Assembly (NCBI GenBank): GCA_964617375.1
Contig: CAZTXQ010000005.1
Coordinates: forward strand, 31,270-95,269
From: Firm-13 sp964617375
Lineage (GTDB): Bacteria > Bacillota > Clostridia > Saccharofermentanales > Saccharofermentanaceae
DNA length: 64,000 nt
Direction of reading: 5' to 3'
How positions within the stretch are numbered: the first letter of the stretch is position 1; each line of letters begins with the position of its first letter. Below are positions 9,069 to 18,510 of this stretch, piece after piece. The notes under the pieces are model-generated. The model saw only the letters and a program-made list of their open reading frames with translations. It did not search any database and had not been told where the DNA came from. Position numbers and translations under genes: made by a program.

Positions 9069-9845
9069 TTGAAGCCTCGTTTGGAAGTATTTTTACGCTA
9101 TCGCTATCTTCTGCAGGATCTGATTGTCAAAGACATTAAGGTTAAGTACAGAAGATCTGTTTTAGGTCTTCTCTGGAGCATCTTGAATCCGCTTTTTATG
9201 ATGCTTGTCATCACGGCGGTTTTCGAACGGATTTTTAAGATCAAAGTGGAAAATTTCCCGATTTACTATCTTACGGGATCGAGTATCTTCAATTTCTTCT
9301 CCGAGGGAACACAGCTTGCGATGGGATCGGTTTTCGGAGCCAGCTCGCTGATTAAGAAAGTATATATCCCGAAATATATATTCCCGCTCGAGAAAGTCAT
9401 GTTCGCATTCGTCAATTTCATGTTCTCGCTTGTTGCGGTTATTATCATGTTTGTGGTCTTACGGTTTCCCGTTCCGTGGACCGTCGTTCTCTTCGTGATC
9501 CCCGCAATCTATGTGCTGGTTTTTTCGATCGGCATTGGTCTCATCCTAAGTGCCATGAGCGTTTTTTTCCGCGATATCGTGCATCTCTATTCGGTTCTGG
9601 TCGTCGCCTGGCAGTACCTGACGCCGATCATGTATTCATACGATTCGCTGCCGGAGGCCGTTCAGCTGTTCATGTGCTTCAACCCGATGTACTATTTCGT
9701 TCTGTATTTCCGCGACGTGACCATGTACGGGATCGTTCCGGGACTTGATCTGAATATAACCTGCATGGCGTTCGCTCTGTGCTCGCTGCTTGCCGGACTG
9801 CTTGTGTTCAAAAAGAAGCAGGATAAATTCATATTATTCATCTGA
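9069..9845 (+). CDS. wzm: ABC-2 polysaccharide exporter permease (Wzm/TagG type)
   Basis: The 258-residue integral membrane protein starts with an amphipathic RYRYLLQDLIVKDIKVKYRR segment and SVLGLLWSILNPL. This is the conserved N-terminus of Wzm/TagG permeases, followed by six hydrophobic segments. Together with the ATPase that follows by 14 bases it would flip a finished polyprenyl-pyrophosphate-linked glycan across the membrane. The start codon is TTG, chosen by its AGGAGGG site. It is the first gene after the 8965 promoter, so exporter expression can be set apart from the rhamnose genes. Confidence 0.9.
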   Translation: MKPRLEVFLRYRYLLQDLIVKDIKVKYRRSVLGLLWSILNPLFMMLVITAVFERIFKIKVENFPIYYLTGSSIFNFFSEGTQLAMGSVFGASSLIKKVYIPKYIFPLEKVMFAFVNFMFSLVAVIIMFVVLRFPVPWTVVLFVIPAIYVLVFSIGIGLILSAMSVFFRDIVHLYSVLVVAWQYLTPIMYSYDSLPEAVQLFMCFNPMYYFVLYFRDVTMYGIVPGLDLNITCMAFALCSLLAGLLVFKKKQDKFILFI

Positions 9846-9859
9846 TAAGGAGCCATACG

Positions 9860-10585
9860 ATGAGCATCATTGAGATAGACCATGTCAGCATGCACTTTAA
9901 TATGAGCAAGGAAAAGGTCGGAAGCCTCAAGGAATACATGATCAAGTTCCTTAAGCGCCAGCTCATGTTCGAAGACTTTACAGCGCTCGACAATATAACA
10001 CTGACGATCGATTCCGGAGACGTATTCGGAATTGTCGGCCTGAACGGCTCGGGCAAGAGCACGCTCCTCAAGATTATTTCCGGCATCTTAAAGCCGACGA
10101 CCGGAACCGTGCGTGTGGTCGGCTCGATCGCTCCCTTGATCGAACTCGGCGCCGGTTTTGATTTGGATCTGACCGCACGCGAAAACATCTTTCTGAACGG
10201 ATCCGTTCTCGGCTTTTCACGCGATCTGATGCGCGAAAAGTTTGAAGAAATCGTCGATTTCTCGGAACTTCGAGAATTTATCGATGTCCCGATGAAGAAC
10301 TTCTCCTCCGGTATGATCGCGCGTATCGGTTTTGCGATTGCCACCATCACGAGGCCGGAAATTCTGATCGTCGACGAGATTCTTGCGGTCGGCGACTTTC
10401 ACTTCCAGAAGAAATGCGAGGAGAGAATCTCGCAGCTTATGGCCGGCGGCACGACGGTCATCATCGTATCCCATACGCTCGCCCAGATCCGAAGACTCTG
10501 CAAGCATGTTATGTGGCTCGAAAAGGGCAAGGTCAGAATGATCGGAACAACGAAAGAGGTTTGTGATGCATACGAACAGGAATGA
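9860..10585 (+). CDS. wzt: ABC polysaccharide exporter ATPase (Wzt/TagH type)
   Basis: A 241-residue nucleotide-binding subunit. Walker A is GLNGSGKST near residue 60, the signature is NFSSGMIARIGFA and Walker B is ILIVDEIL. The long insert before Walker A (KEYMIKFLKRQ) is typical of the polysaccharide O-antigen/teichoic class. It lacks the C-terminal carbohydrate-binding domain that many Wzt proteins carry, so substrate choice would lie with the permease or another protein. The next gene starts inside its last 20 bases. Confidence 0.92.
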   Translation: MSIIEIDHVSMHFNMSKEKVGSLKEYMIKFLKRQLMFEDFTALDNITLTIDSGDVFGIVGLNGSGKSTLLKIISGILKPTTGTVRVVGSIAPLIELGAGFDLDLTARENIFLNGSVLGFSRDLMREKFEEIVDFSELREFIDVPMKNFSSGMIARIGFAIATITRPEILIVDEILAVGDFHFQKKCEERISQLMAGGTTVIIVSHTLAQIRRLCKHVMWLEKGKVRMIGTTKEVCDAYEQE

Positions 10586-13500
10586 GGATCAGAAGAGGTA
10601 CCGGATCGCACATTTCGGGACTTTTGATATCGAGAGCCTCGGGGATTCCATGTTTGCCCGGGTTCTCAAGACGGAGATGAACAAGCGCTTCACCGATCCG
10701 GACATCACATTATTCTCGTTAAATGAAGTCGAAAAACCGTATAACGACAATTCACACGTATACTCCTACCGGCAGTTTGCCGAAATAAACCGCACATTGC
10801 CGTTTGACGCAATCGTCATAGGCGGCGGAGAACTCCTCAATTTCTCGCGCATAGAGATTACAGACAAGGATGGCACATCTTTTTATTATGAACCGGGCGA
10901 GGTTTGGGCCGAACCGATCCGGATGGCGAAAGACTGCCATATACCGATTCTTCTGAATTGTCTGGGCATCATTGACGACTATACGCCGGATCAGGCTGCT
11001 TTTTTGCGCGAATATCTCGCTCAGGTATCTTACATATCTCTCCGCGACCGTTTTTCGAAAATGCGCATCGATTCCGTGTGCGATAAGGGCACAGAGACGT
11101 TCGAAGTATGCGATAACCACTGGCTGTTTAACATCCACTATCCCGCCGAATATCTTGCCGAAATCCGGAAATCACTTGCGCCGGAGCTCGGGATCAATCT
11201 CGACCGTTCTTATACCGTGCTTCAATACGGAACCACCTATGAATATAAGATGGTATCGGAGGCTGCAAGGAGAATCAGGACTGCCTATGACACCGAGATT
11301 GTGCTCCTTCCTGTCAATTACTGCCATGAGGATATGGAAGCCCTTCTTCTAATCAATGAAGAATTGAAGGACGAATGCCTTCTGATCGAAAGGAAGCTTC
11401 AGCCGGTCGAAATCATGTCGATCATTGCCGGCGCATCGGTCTTCATGGGAACCACTCTCCACGGTTCTCTTACAGCGCTTTCCTATCACGTTAAGATGCT
11501 GGTTCTTGATATGTACCACATGTACGTCAGCAAGATGGAAGGGCTTCTGGATCACCTGAACCTGCTGGACTATATGGTGCCGGATCCTTCCGGAATTCTA
11601 TGCAAATACGGACAGCTTCTGGCCGACGAACATTACTGGGATACGGCCGATACGGTGATTCCCGAATTTCAGGCGCGCCTCTCCGATCATTTTGACACGA
11701 TAGCCAAACTGATCCGGGACGGAGAGTCAACGGGCTGCACCGCTCTGCTGATACGCTTCACGCCGGGTGCCGCATATCCGGAGACCAGGAGACGCATCGT
11801 AAAAGCGTATTTTACGATCAGGGAAAATGCAAAGGTCAAGCAGATGACCGTAAGTGTCACGGACATGAACGACGGCAAATACTTTTTCCGGTTCCCCGTT
11901 TCAGAGCTTTGCCCGGGCGACGAAATCTCTTTTACGTACACCTGCCGCGTTCCGTCACGCGTCAGAATCTTTTCCGCGCGCCTGGGAGAGAAGACGATTT
12001 TAATGGAGCCTCAGGAAGGAATGCCCGCCGATGACGGGTACTTCGAATTCGGCTATCCGATTGCCAGGTTCATCGGAACGGCCGAAGCACCTTTGACCGA
12101 AGCGGCGGAAATGGAAGTGATCGCCGATATCGTAGAACTCTCCGGCGATAATCAGATAAGAGCGATGAAAGACCAGCTGCGGAATCAGACGGCATGGCTC
12201 AAATCGCTTGTCTTAAGCGAAAGAAATCTTGCCTCCGAACTCGACCGGAAAGAAGGCCACGTCAACTATATGATCGAGCGCGAAAGAACGCTCGAAAGCG
12301 AGAATCAGCAGCTTACGCTTGAGAGTGCCCACAAAGGATTCGCCATTGCGGATCTTGAACGCAAGCAGGAAGAACTGACGAAGTGGGTTCAGATCGACGA
12401 GGAGAAAATAAAAGACCGTGACGGGAAGATATCCGAACTTCTTGCATCCGAAGCGGCTCAGAAGAACCGTATCGATTATCTCTATGAGAACGAGCGGAAA
12501 CTTGAGGAAAAGATCGCCGAGAAAGACGAACACATCGAGCAGCTTCTCGAGACCGAACGCCGGAAAAACAACGAACTGAATCTGATCTACAATTCCGGAA
12601 GCTACAAAATCATGGCACCTTTCAGAAAGCTTGCACGCCTGCTCATGCCGCCGGGTTCCAAGCGGCGTATGTTTGTTAAGCTCATAATGAAGGCCTTAAG
12701 GCACCCGCTTCGCTACATAAAGAAGCTCAATCCCAGAAGCATCGGCAATTTCCGGAAAGCGCTGAGGGAAGGAGGAGTAGAGGGCGTAAACGAGAAGATC
12801 AACAACATGGAAGTCATTCATGACGGTGTTCCCATGAAGCCGATGACGCTGGTCAATATGAAGAGCGACAGCTTTCCGAAGCTGATCTTTCCTGTATATA
12901 AGAATCCCGTGGTGTCGATCGTCATACCCGTCTACAATCAATTCTCCTATACCTACGGCTGCTTAAAGGCGATTCTGATGCAGACAGACAATATCGAATA
13001 CGAGATTATTCTGGCGGATGATTGTTCGACGGATAAGACAAAGGACATCTCGCAGTATGCGGAGAATATCGCCGTTAGCAGGACAACCGGCAATCTGGGA
13101 TTTCTTAAGAACTGCAATCATGCCGCAGCCGAGGCCAAGGGCCGCTATATCTTCTTCCTCAATAATGACACGAATGTGCAGCGGGACTGGCTCTCGAGTC
13201 TTGTCAGCCTCATGGAATCGGACAAGGCAATCGGCTTGGCCGGATCGAAGCTTGTCTTCCCCGACGGCAAGCTTCAGGAGGCCGGCGGTATCCTCTGGAA
13301 CGACGGATCGGCCTGGAATTACGGCCGCGGGAAGAACCCGGAAGCGTCCGAATACAATTACGTGAAAGACGCCGATTACATATCGGGCGCCGCGATCATG
13401 ATTCGCAAAGACCTCTGGCAGGAGATCGGCGGATTTGACGAGCGGTATGCGCCCGCCTACTGTGAGGATTCCGATCTCGCTTTCGAAGTAAGAAAGCACG

Positions 13501-14807
13501 GGTACCGTGTCGTTTATCAGCCGCTGTCCGTGATCGTTCATTACGAAGGTATCTCAAACGGTACGGATCTTTCCTCCGGAATGAAGGCCTATCAGGTCGA
13601 GAACGGAAGGAAGTTTTTCGAGAAGTGGGAAAAAGAGCTGACCGGATTCGGATTCCCGAACGGGCAGAATGTTTTTGATGCGCGCGACAGAAGCCGGAAT
13701 AAGCCGACGCTCCTGATGATCGACCATTATGTGCCGCAGTTCGACAGGGACGCCGGATCAAGAACCGTCTATCAGTACCTGAAGCTCTTTCTGTCCAGAG
13801 GCTTCAATGTTAAGTTCATCGGCGACAATTTCTTCCGCCACGAGCCTTACTGCACGGCATTGCAGCAGATGGGGATTGAGGTACTGTACGGTCCTTATTA
13901 CGCGAAGGAATGGAAGAAATGGATCAAGACGAATGCGGAGTGCTTTGACTTCGTGTTTATCAACCGTCCGCATATAACAGAGAAGTATGTCGACTTTATA
14001 AAGTTCAACACGTCCGCCCGCATCCTGTATTACGGGCATGATCTTCATTTCCTCCGGGAATCGCGCGAATATGAGCTGAATCATAATCCGGAGACTCTCG
14101 CGGCCGCGAACGAGTGGAAGAAGAAGGAATTCGAGATCATGAAGAAAGTGGACCGCATCTACTATCCTTCGGAGATCGAGGTCAAAGAGATTGCCGCTAC
14201 AGATCCTTCGGTTCATGCCAAAGCGATTCCCGCGTATCTTTTCGAGAATATCGAGACGGTGCCGTATGATGCGGAGAACAGGCGGGACATCATGTTTGTC
14301 GGCGGCTTTGCCCACCGGCCGAATGTCGACGCTGTCCTCTGGCTTGCGTCCGAGATTTTTCCGCGGGTCAGAGAACGGAATCCGGATCTTACGATCTATA
14401 TATTAGGATCCAATCCGCCGCCGGAAATCAAAGCGCTTCATTCGGAACACTTCGTCATCAAGGGCTTTGTAAGCGACGAAGAACTGATCCGGATGTACCG
14501 GGGCACAAGATTTTCCGTTGTTCCGCTTCGCTACGGCGCCGGAATCAAGGGTAAAGTCATCGAATCGATGTATTACGGATGCCCGGTCATGACGACATCC
14601 GTAGGCGCGGAAGGCATTCCGGACGCCGGAGACGTGATGGTAATCGAAGATGATCCGGTGTGTTTTGCGGAGCATCTGGTAGAATTATATGAGAACGGTG
14701 AAGAATTGAAACGCTTGTCCGAATCGTATTCGGAATATATCCGGAGTAATTACACGCCGGAAAAGGCCTGGGAAATCGTCGGACCGGATTTTGCCGACCG
14801 TACCTGA
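10566..14807 (+). CDS. Giant fusion: pyruvyltransferase-like, coiled coil, GT2 and GT4
   Basis: A 1413-residue multidomain protein. Residues about 12-330 resemble the polysaccharide pyruvyl transferase family (IGGGELLNF, VSYISLRDRFS, MGTTLHGSLTAL). Residues 390-530 look like a beta-rich region of unknown type. About 530-680 are a strong coiled coil. A GT2 domain starts near 783 (SIVIPVYNQ, ILADDCSTDKT, FFLNNDTN). A GT4-type domain runs from about 1045 to the end (IMFVGGF, PLRYGAGIKGKVIESMYYG). It probably adds two sugars in succession plus a pyruvate ketal or related group, on the cytoplasmic face beside the exporter. ATG 10566 is chosen over the adjacent GTG 10563. The GT2-GT4 half is paralogous to the protein at 20896-24186. 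Confidence 0.85.
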   Translation: MHTNRNEDQKRYRIAHFGTFDIESLGDSMFARVLKTEMNKRFTDPDITLFSLNEVEKPYNDNSHVYSYRQFAEINRTLPFDAIVIGGGELLNFSRIEITDKDGTSFYYEPGEVWAEPIRMAKDCHIPILLNCLGIIDDYTPDQAAFLREYLAQVSYISLRDRFSKMRIDSVCDKGTETFEVCDNHWLFNIHYPAEYLAEIRKSLAPELGINLDRSYTVLQYGTTYEYKMVSEAARRIRTAYDTEIVLLPVNYCHEDMEALLLINEELKDECLLIERKLQPVEIMSIIAGASVFMGTTLHGSLTALSYHVKMLVLDMYHMYVSKMEGLLDHLNLLDYMVPDPSGILCKYGQLLADEHYWDTADTVIPEFQARLSDHFDTIAKLIRDGESTGCTALLIRFTPGAAYPETRRRIVKAYFTIRENAKVKQMTVSVTDMNDGKYFFRFPVSELCPGDEISFTYTCRVPSRVRIFSARLGEKTILMEPQEGMPADDGYFEFGYPIARFIGTAEAPLTEAAEMEVIADIVELSGDNQIRAMKDQLRNQTAWLKSLVLSERNLASELDRKEGHVNYMIERERTLESENQQLTLESAHKGFAIADLERKQEELTKWVQIDEEKIKDRDGKISELLASEAAQKNRIDYLYENERKLEEKIAEKDEHIEQLLETERRKNNELNLIYNSGSYKIMAPFRKLARLLMPPGSKRRMFVKLIMKALRHPLRYIKKLNPRSIGNFRKALREGGVEGVNEKINNMEVIHDGVPMKPMTLVNMKSDSFPKLIFPVYKNPVVSIVIPVYNQFSYTYGCLKAILMQTDNIEYEIILADDCSTDKTKDISQYAENIAVSRTTGNLGFLKNCNHAAAEAKGRYIFFLNNDTNVQRDWLSSLVSLMESDKAIGLAGSKLVFPDGKLQEAGGILWNDGSAWNYGRGKNPEASEYNYVKDADYISGAAIMIRKDLWQEIGGFDERYAPAYCEDSDLAFEVRKHGYRVVYQPLSVIVHYEGISNGTDLSSGMKAYQVENGRKFFEKWEKELTGFGFPNGQNVFDARDRSRNKPTLLMIDHYVPQFDRDAGSRTVYQYLKLFLSRGFNVKFIGDNFFRHEPYCTALQQMGIEVLYGPYYAKEWKKWIKTNAECFDFVFINRPHITEKYVDFIKFNTSARILYYGHDLHFLRESREYELNHNPETLAAANEWKKKEFEIMKKVDRIYYPSEIEVKEIAATDPSVHAKAIPAYLFENIETVPYDAENRRDIMFVGGFAHRPNVDAVLWLASEIFPRVRERNPDLTIYILGSNPPPEIKALHSEHFVIKGFVSDEELIRMYRGTRFSVVPLRYGAGIKGKVIESMYYGCPVMTTSVGAEGIPDAGDVMVIEDDPVCFAEHLVELYENGEELKRLSESYSEYIRSNYTPEKAWEIVGPDFADRT

Positions 14808-14826
14808 GGTTTAAAGGGAGAAAGAT

Positions 14827-15858
14827 ATGATTATTAGATCCAAGGCCCCCTTAAGGCTTGGGCTTGCCGGCGGCGGTACGGATGTTTCGCCGTACTGCGA
14901 CATCTACGGCGGATATGTGCTGAACGTTACGGTCGATATGTATGCGTACTGTACGATCGAACCGACGGACGACGGGAGAATCGTTATGAGCGCGTCGGAC
15001 CGCGGCGAGTTTTTTGACGGGGAAAGCACGTCCTTCCTGCCGCTTGACGGGGGGCTTCTTCTCCATAAAGGCGTTTATAACCGGATTGTGAAGGACTACA
15101 ACAACGGGGAGCCCCTGTCTTTTCGAATGACAACCTATTCCGATGCACCGGCAGGTTCCGGACTCGGTTCCTCTTCGACGATGGTGGTCGCCATCGTCAA
15201 GGCATACATGGAATGGCTCAATCTTCCCCTCGGAGAATACGATATGGCATCTCTTGCGTATCAGATCGAGCGCAAGGACTTAGGCCTTTCCGGAGGTAAG
15301 CAGGATCAGTATGCCGCGACCTTCGGAGGCTTCAATTTTATCGAATTTTACGAGAATGACCGCGTCATCGTAAATCCGCTCCGCATCAAGAACTGGATTG
15401 CCAACGAAATCGAGAGTTCTCTGGTTCTTTACTATACGGGGACCTCGAGGGATTCGGCCAAGATCATCGACGAGCAGATCAAGAGTACGAAGGATAAGAA
15501 CGAGAAGAGCATAGAAAGCATGCACGAACTGAAAAGATATGCTTCCGTCATGAAGGAAGCGATCCTTCGCGGCGATTTCGAGAAGATCGAGGATTGTTTA
15601 AGACAGAGCTGGGAATCAAAAAAGAGAATGGCCTCCGTAATCTCCAATTCCGAGATCGATGAGATCTACAATTACGTCATGGACCACGGCGGAGAGGCGG
15701 CCAAGGTATCGGGCGCCGGCGGCGGCGGTTTCATGATGATTATCTGCGATCCGAAGAAGAGATACGAGCTTGTGCAGTCCTTGAAGAAGCTGAAGGGCAA
15801 TGTAATGGTCACCAGCTTCACCGAAAAGGGAACACAGGCATGGAAGATATACGACTGA
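14827..15858 (+). CDS. hddA: D-glycero-alpha-D-manno-heptose 7-phosphate kinase
   Basis: This GHMP-family kinase phosphorylates C1 of D-glycero-D-manno-heptose 7-phosphate. The 343 residues begin IIRSKAPLRLGLAGGGTD. The ATP-binding PAGSGLGSSSTM lies near residue 110, followed by LGLSGGKQDQYAATFGGFN, and SGAGGGGFMM is motif 3. All are as in HddA. Together with gmhA, hddC and gmhB immediately downstream it gives the whole route from sedoheptulose 7-phosphate to GDP-heptose. The distinction from other sugar GHMP kinases rests on these neighbours and on the N-terminal signature. Confidence 0.92.
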   Translation: MIIRSKAPLRLGLAGGGTDVSPYCDIYGGYVLNVTVDMYAYCTIEPTDDGRIVMSASDRGEFFDGESTSFLPLDGGLLLHKGVYNRIVKDYNNGEPLSFRMTTYSDAPAGSGLGSSSTMVVAIVKAYMEWLNLPLGEYDMASLAYQIERKDLGLSGGKQDQYAATFGGFNFIEFYENDRVIVNPLRIKNWIANEIESSLVLYYTGTSRDSAKIIDEQIKSTKDKNEKSIESMHELKRYASVMKEAILRGDFEKIEDCLRQSWESKKRMASVISNSEIDEIYNYVMDHGGEAAKVSGAGGGGFMMIICDPKKRYELVQSLKKLKGNVMVTSFTEKGTQAWKIYD

Positions 15859-15889
15859 TTCTTAAAGGATCGGAAGGAAGGAGACTCTG

Positions 15890-16552
15890 ATGAAGAAATC
15901 CTCAAGAGACATTTTGGACGGGATGGTTGTGAACCATCCGGGACTTAAGGACACCGCGCCATCCGTGGCTGCGGCCGTCGAACTTCTGGTCCGCTGCTTT
16001 TCTTCCTCCCACAGGGTATTCGTGTGCGGAAACGGCGGAAGTGCGGCCGATGCCGAGCATATCGTCGGCGAACTGATGAAGAGCTTCCTATTACCGCGTA
16101 AAATCTCCGGAGATGACGACAGAAAACTCCGCGAGATGTATCCGGAAGTCTACGGATATCTGCACAAGAACCTTCAGCAGGCGCTCCCGGTTTATTCGCT
16201 CGTAAGCGAAACCGCGCTTATGACGGCGTTCTCCAACGATCAGGTCGCGGATCTGTGTTTCGCACAGCAGGTCCTGGGTTATGGACAGCAAGACGACGTG
16301 CTGATCGTCCTGTCGACGTCCGGGAACTCGAAAAACATCCTTTTTGCTTCGCAGATCGCGCACTTCAAAGGCATGGAGGTGATCGCGCTGACCGGCTCTA
16401 CGGGCGGAGAGATGCGTGAACTGGCCGACGTCCTCATCAACGTGCCGTCGGACATTACTTTCCGGATTCAGGAATATCATCTTCCGGTCTACCACGCGAT
16501 GTGCGCGGCCGTCGAGAATGAGTTCTTTTCAACCGAAGATCAGGACATTTGA
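15890..16552 (+). CDS. gmhA: Sedoheptulose 7-phosphate isomerase
   Basis: SIS-domain isomerase that converts sedoheptulose 7-phosphate to D-glycero-D-manno-heptose 7-phosphate, the first step of the heptose pathway. The 220-residue protein has VFVCGNGGSAADAEHIVGEL near residue 45 and STSGNSKNILFA near residue 143, the two phosphate-binding stretches of GmhA. At 220 residues it is slightly longer than the usual 190 or so because of an insert at about residues 65-95. It sits between the kinase and the guanylyltransferase, 31 and 12 bases from them. Confidence 0.93.
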   Translation: MKKSSRDILDGMVVNHPGLKDTAPSVAAAVELLVRCFSSSHRVFVCGNGGSAADAEHIVGELMKSFLLPRKISGDDDRKLREMYPEVYGYLHKNLQQALPVYSLVSETALMTAFSNDQVADLCFAQQVLGYGQQDDVLIVLSTSGNSKNILFASQIAHFKGMEVIALTGSTGGEMRELADVLINVPSDITFRIQEYHLPVYHAMCAAVENEFFSTEDQDI

Positions 16553-16564
16553 GGGAATCAGAAA

Positions 16565-17263
16565 ATGGATGCTGTCGTATTGGCCGGTGGTTTTGGAACC
16601 AGACTTGCACACATCGTTTCCGATGTGCCGAAGCCCATGGCGCCCGTCTGCGGGAAGCCTTTCCTGGAATATGTGCTTCATTACCTGAAGAGGAACGGAA
16701 TAAACCGCGTCATACTGGCGGTGGGATACAAGGAAGATGTGATCCGGAGTTGTTTCGGGGCGTCTTTTCTGGGTATGGATATCCTCTATTCATCCGAAGA
16801 CAAGCCGCTATTTACCGGCGGAGCCATCCGGAAAGCCCTTCGGCTTGCAGAGGACGGCCCCGTCTTCATCTTAAACGGCGACACGTATTTTGACGTCGAT
16901 TTAAGGGCGATGCTCGCTTTTCATCTGGAAAAGCAGGCGGCGCTTACGATTGCCGCGAAAAAAATGACGTCCTTTGACCGGTATGGCACGATCGAATCCG
17001 AAAACGGACGGATTACCGCGTTTCTTGAGAAGCGCCCGACCGGGGAAGGCGAGATCAACGGCGGCGTCTATCTGATGGACAGGCATTTTCTGGACGAGGC
17101 CGTAAGCGAAGCCTTTTCGTTCGAGAAAGATGTGATGGAGACAAAAGTAGGCGTGATACCGATGTACGCCTTCGCTTCCGACGGATACTTTATCGATATC
17201 GGAATACCCGAGGATTATTACCGCGCCGGAAAAGACTTTGCCGCCATGGGAGGGATATCATGA
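16565..17263 (+). CDS. hddC: D-glycero-alpha-D-manno-heptose 1-phosphate guanylyltransferase
   Basis: A nucleotidyltransferase that activates heptose 1-phosphate to the GDP sugar. The 232 residues open with AVVLAGGFGTRLAHIV, then DVPKPMAPVCGKPFLEYVL, and carry FILNGDTYFDVD as the metal-binding site. This matches HddC. The GDP rather than ADP form is inferred from the presence of hddA and the absence of an ADP-heptose synthase (HldE) or epimerase (HldD) here. Its stop overlaps the start of gmhB by 4 bases (ATGA). Confidence 0.9.
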   Translation: MDAVVLAGGFGTRLAHIVSDVPKPMAPVCGKPFLEYVLHYLKRNGINRVILAVGYKEDVIRSCFGASFLGMDILYSSEDKPLFTGGAIRKALRLAEDGPVFILNGDTYFDVDLRAMLAFHLEKQAALTIAAKKMTSFDRYGTIESENGRITAFLEKRPTGEGEINGGVYLMDRHFLDEAVSEAFSFEKDVMETKVGVIPMYAFASDGYFIDIGIPEDYYRAGKDFAAMGGIS

Positions 17264-17712
17264 ACAAAGCCGCCTTTTTTGACCGTGACGGCACAATCAA
17301 TGTCGAAATCAATTATTTGAGCCGCCCCGAGGATCTTACGTTTATCGACGGTATGCCGGAATTCATAAAGAAATTCAACGACTGGGGCTTCAAGGTGATC
17401 GTCGTCACCAACCAGGCCGGCATCGCGCGAGGCTATTATACCGAAGAGGATATGAACCGGGTTCACCTCTATATGAACGAGCGTTTAGCGGAATCGGGAG
17501 CGCACATCGACGCGTTCTATTTCTGCCCGCATCATCCGGATTTCACGGGACCCTGCAGCTGCAGAAAGCCCGGAACCGGCATGCTCGAACAGGCCGGGGC
17601 TGATTTTGATATCGATTTCTCCCGGTCGATTCTTTTCGGGGACAAACCGTGGGACATCGAAGCCGGAGAGAAAATGGGAATCAAGAGCTATCTTATAAAC
17701 GAAGGTTTATAA
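17260..17712 (+). CDS. gmhB: D-glycero-D-manno-heptose 1,7-bisphosphate phosphatase
   Basis: HAD-superfamily phosphatase that removes the 7-phosphate from heptose 1,7-bisphosphate. AAFFDRDGTIN holds the nucleophile Asp and general acid Asp. VVTNQAGIARG is the second motif, FGDKPWDIEAG the last. The zinc loop CPHHPDFTGPCSCRKP is intact, as in GmhB. At 150 residues it is shorter than the E. coli enzyme (about 190) but all motifs are present. It overlaps hddC by ATGA and completes the GDP-heptose set. Confidence 0.92.
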   Translation: MNKAAFFDRDGTINVEINYLSRPEDLTFIDGMPEFIKKFNDWGFKVIVVTNQAGIARGYYTEEDMNRVHLYMNERLAESGAHIDAFYFCPHHPDFTGPCSCRKPGTGMLEQAGADFDIDFSRSILFGDKPWDIEAGEKMGIKSYLINEGL

Positions 17713-17736
17713 AATCATTGGAGAACGGAGCCGCGA

Positions 17737-18510
17737 ATGTCTTCTGTATCGATTGCCGTTGTCACATACAACAGTGCCCGGACCATAGCCGGGACCCTAT
17801 CCTCCGTCTTCCTCCATATGCCGGAGGATATGGATTACGTTGTCTATGTCATCGATAATGGCTCGACCGACAATACTCTCACCGAAATTGCACCGTTTAT
17901 GGACCGCATTACCCTGATCCATTCTCCCAAAGGAAATATCGGCTTCGGAGCGGCGCACAATCTTGTTCTTTCCCGCCTGAATTCGTCCGTGCACATCATA
18001 ATGAATCCCGATATTACGCTTCTTGATGATAAGAGTATACCGGCACTTTTCGCATACATCAGGAATCATCCGGATGTCGGCATGGCCGTTCCTCAGATTC
18101 TCGATACGGAAAACCGTTTGCAGTATCTTTGCCGCCGCCGGCTTACGGTTCTCGACCTGTTGCTGCGCTTTATGCCCGGGAATCTTTTCCGGAAGCGTAT
18201 GGACCGGCATGTTATGAAGGACATGGATTATACGAAACCGTTTGATGTCCCGTTTGCGTCCGGCTGCCTGATGGCGATCCGGACAGATTTGTGGAGGGAC
18301 TTAGGCGGATTTGACGAGGGATTCTTCCTTTATGCCGAGGATGCGGATCTGACGAACCGGGTCAATCAGATCTCGAGAACCGTTTATGTACCGGAGGCAA
18401 GGGTGTGTCACGAGTGGGAGCGGGCTTCCTACAAGCACATCTCCGTAACGAAGATCCATATTCGCTCGCTTTTCCGATATTTCCGAAAATGGGGGCTCAA
18501 ATTCCGATGA
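17737..18510 (+). CDS. Glycosyltransferase family 2
   Basis: A 257-residue GT2 of the WbbL/rhamnosyltransferase-like group. SIAVVTYNSARTIAGTL opens the fold, VIDNGSTDNT follows, IIMNPDITLLDD supplies the acidic motif near residue 90, and GGFDEGFFLYAEDADLTNR is the conserved acceptor-side block. It comes right after the heptose genes. It is a candidate heptosyl- or rhamnosyltransferase, but the donor cannot be decided from sequence. It overlaps the following GT2 by ATGA, so the two are probably translated together. Confidence 0.82.
   Translation: MSSVSIAVVTYNSARTIAGTLSSVFLHMPEDMDYVVYVIDNGSTDNTLTEIAPFMDRITLIHSPKGNIGFGAAHNLVLSRLNSSVHIIMNPDITLLDDKSIPALFAYIRNHPDVGMAVPQILDTENRLQYLCRRRLTVLDLLLRFMPGNLFRKRMDRHVMKDMDYTKPFDVPFASGCLMAIRTDLWRDLGGFDEGFFLYAEDADLTNRVNQISRTVYVPEARVCHEWERASYKHISVTKIHIRSLFRYFRKWGLKFR

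Noticed and set aside
16565..17263. A second manC-type GDP-mannose gene
   Set aside because: The short nucleotidyltransferase lies inside the heptose gene set and matches HddC in length and motifs.
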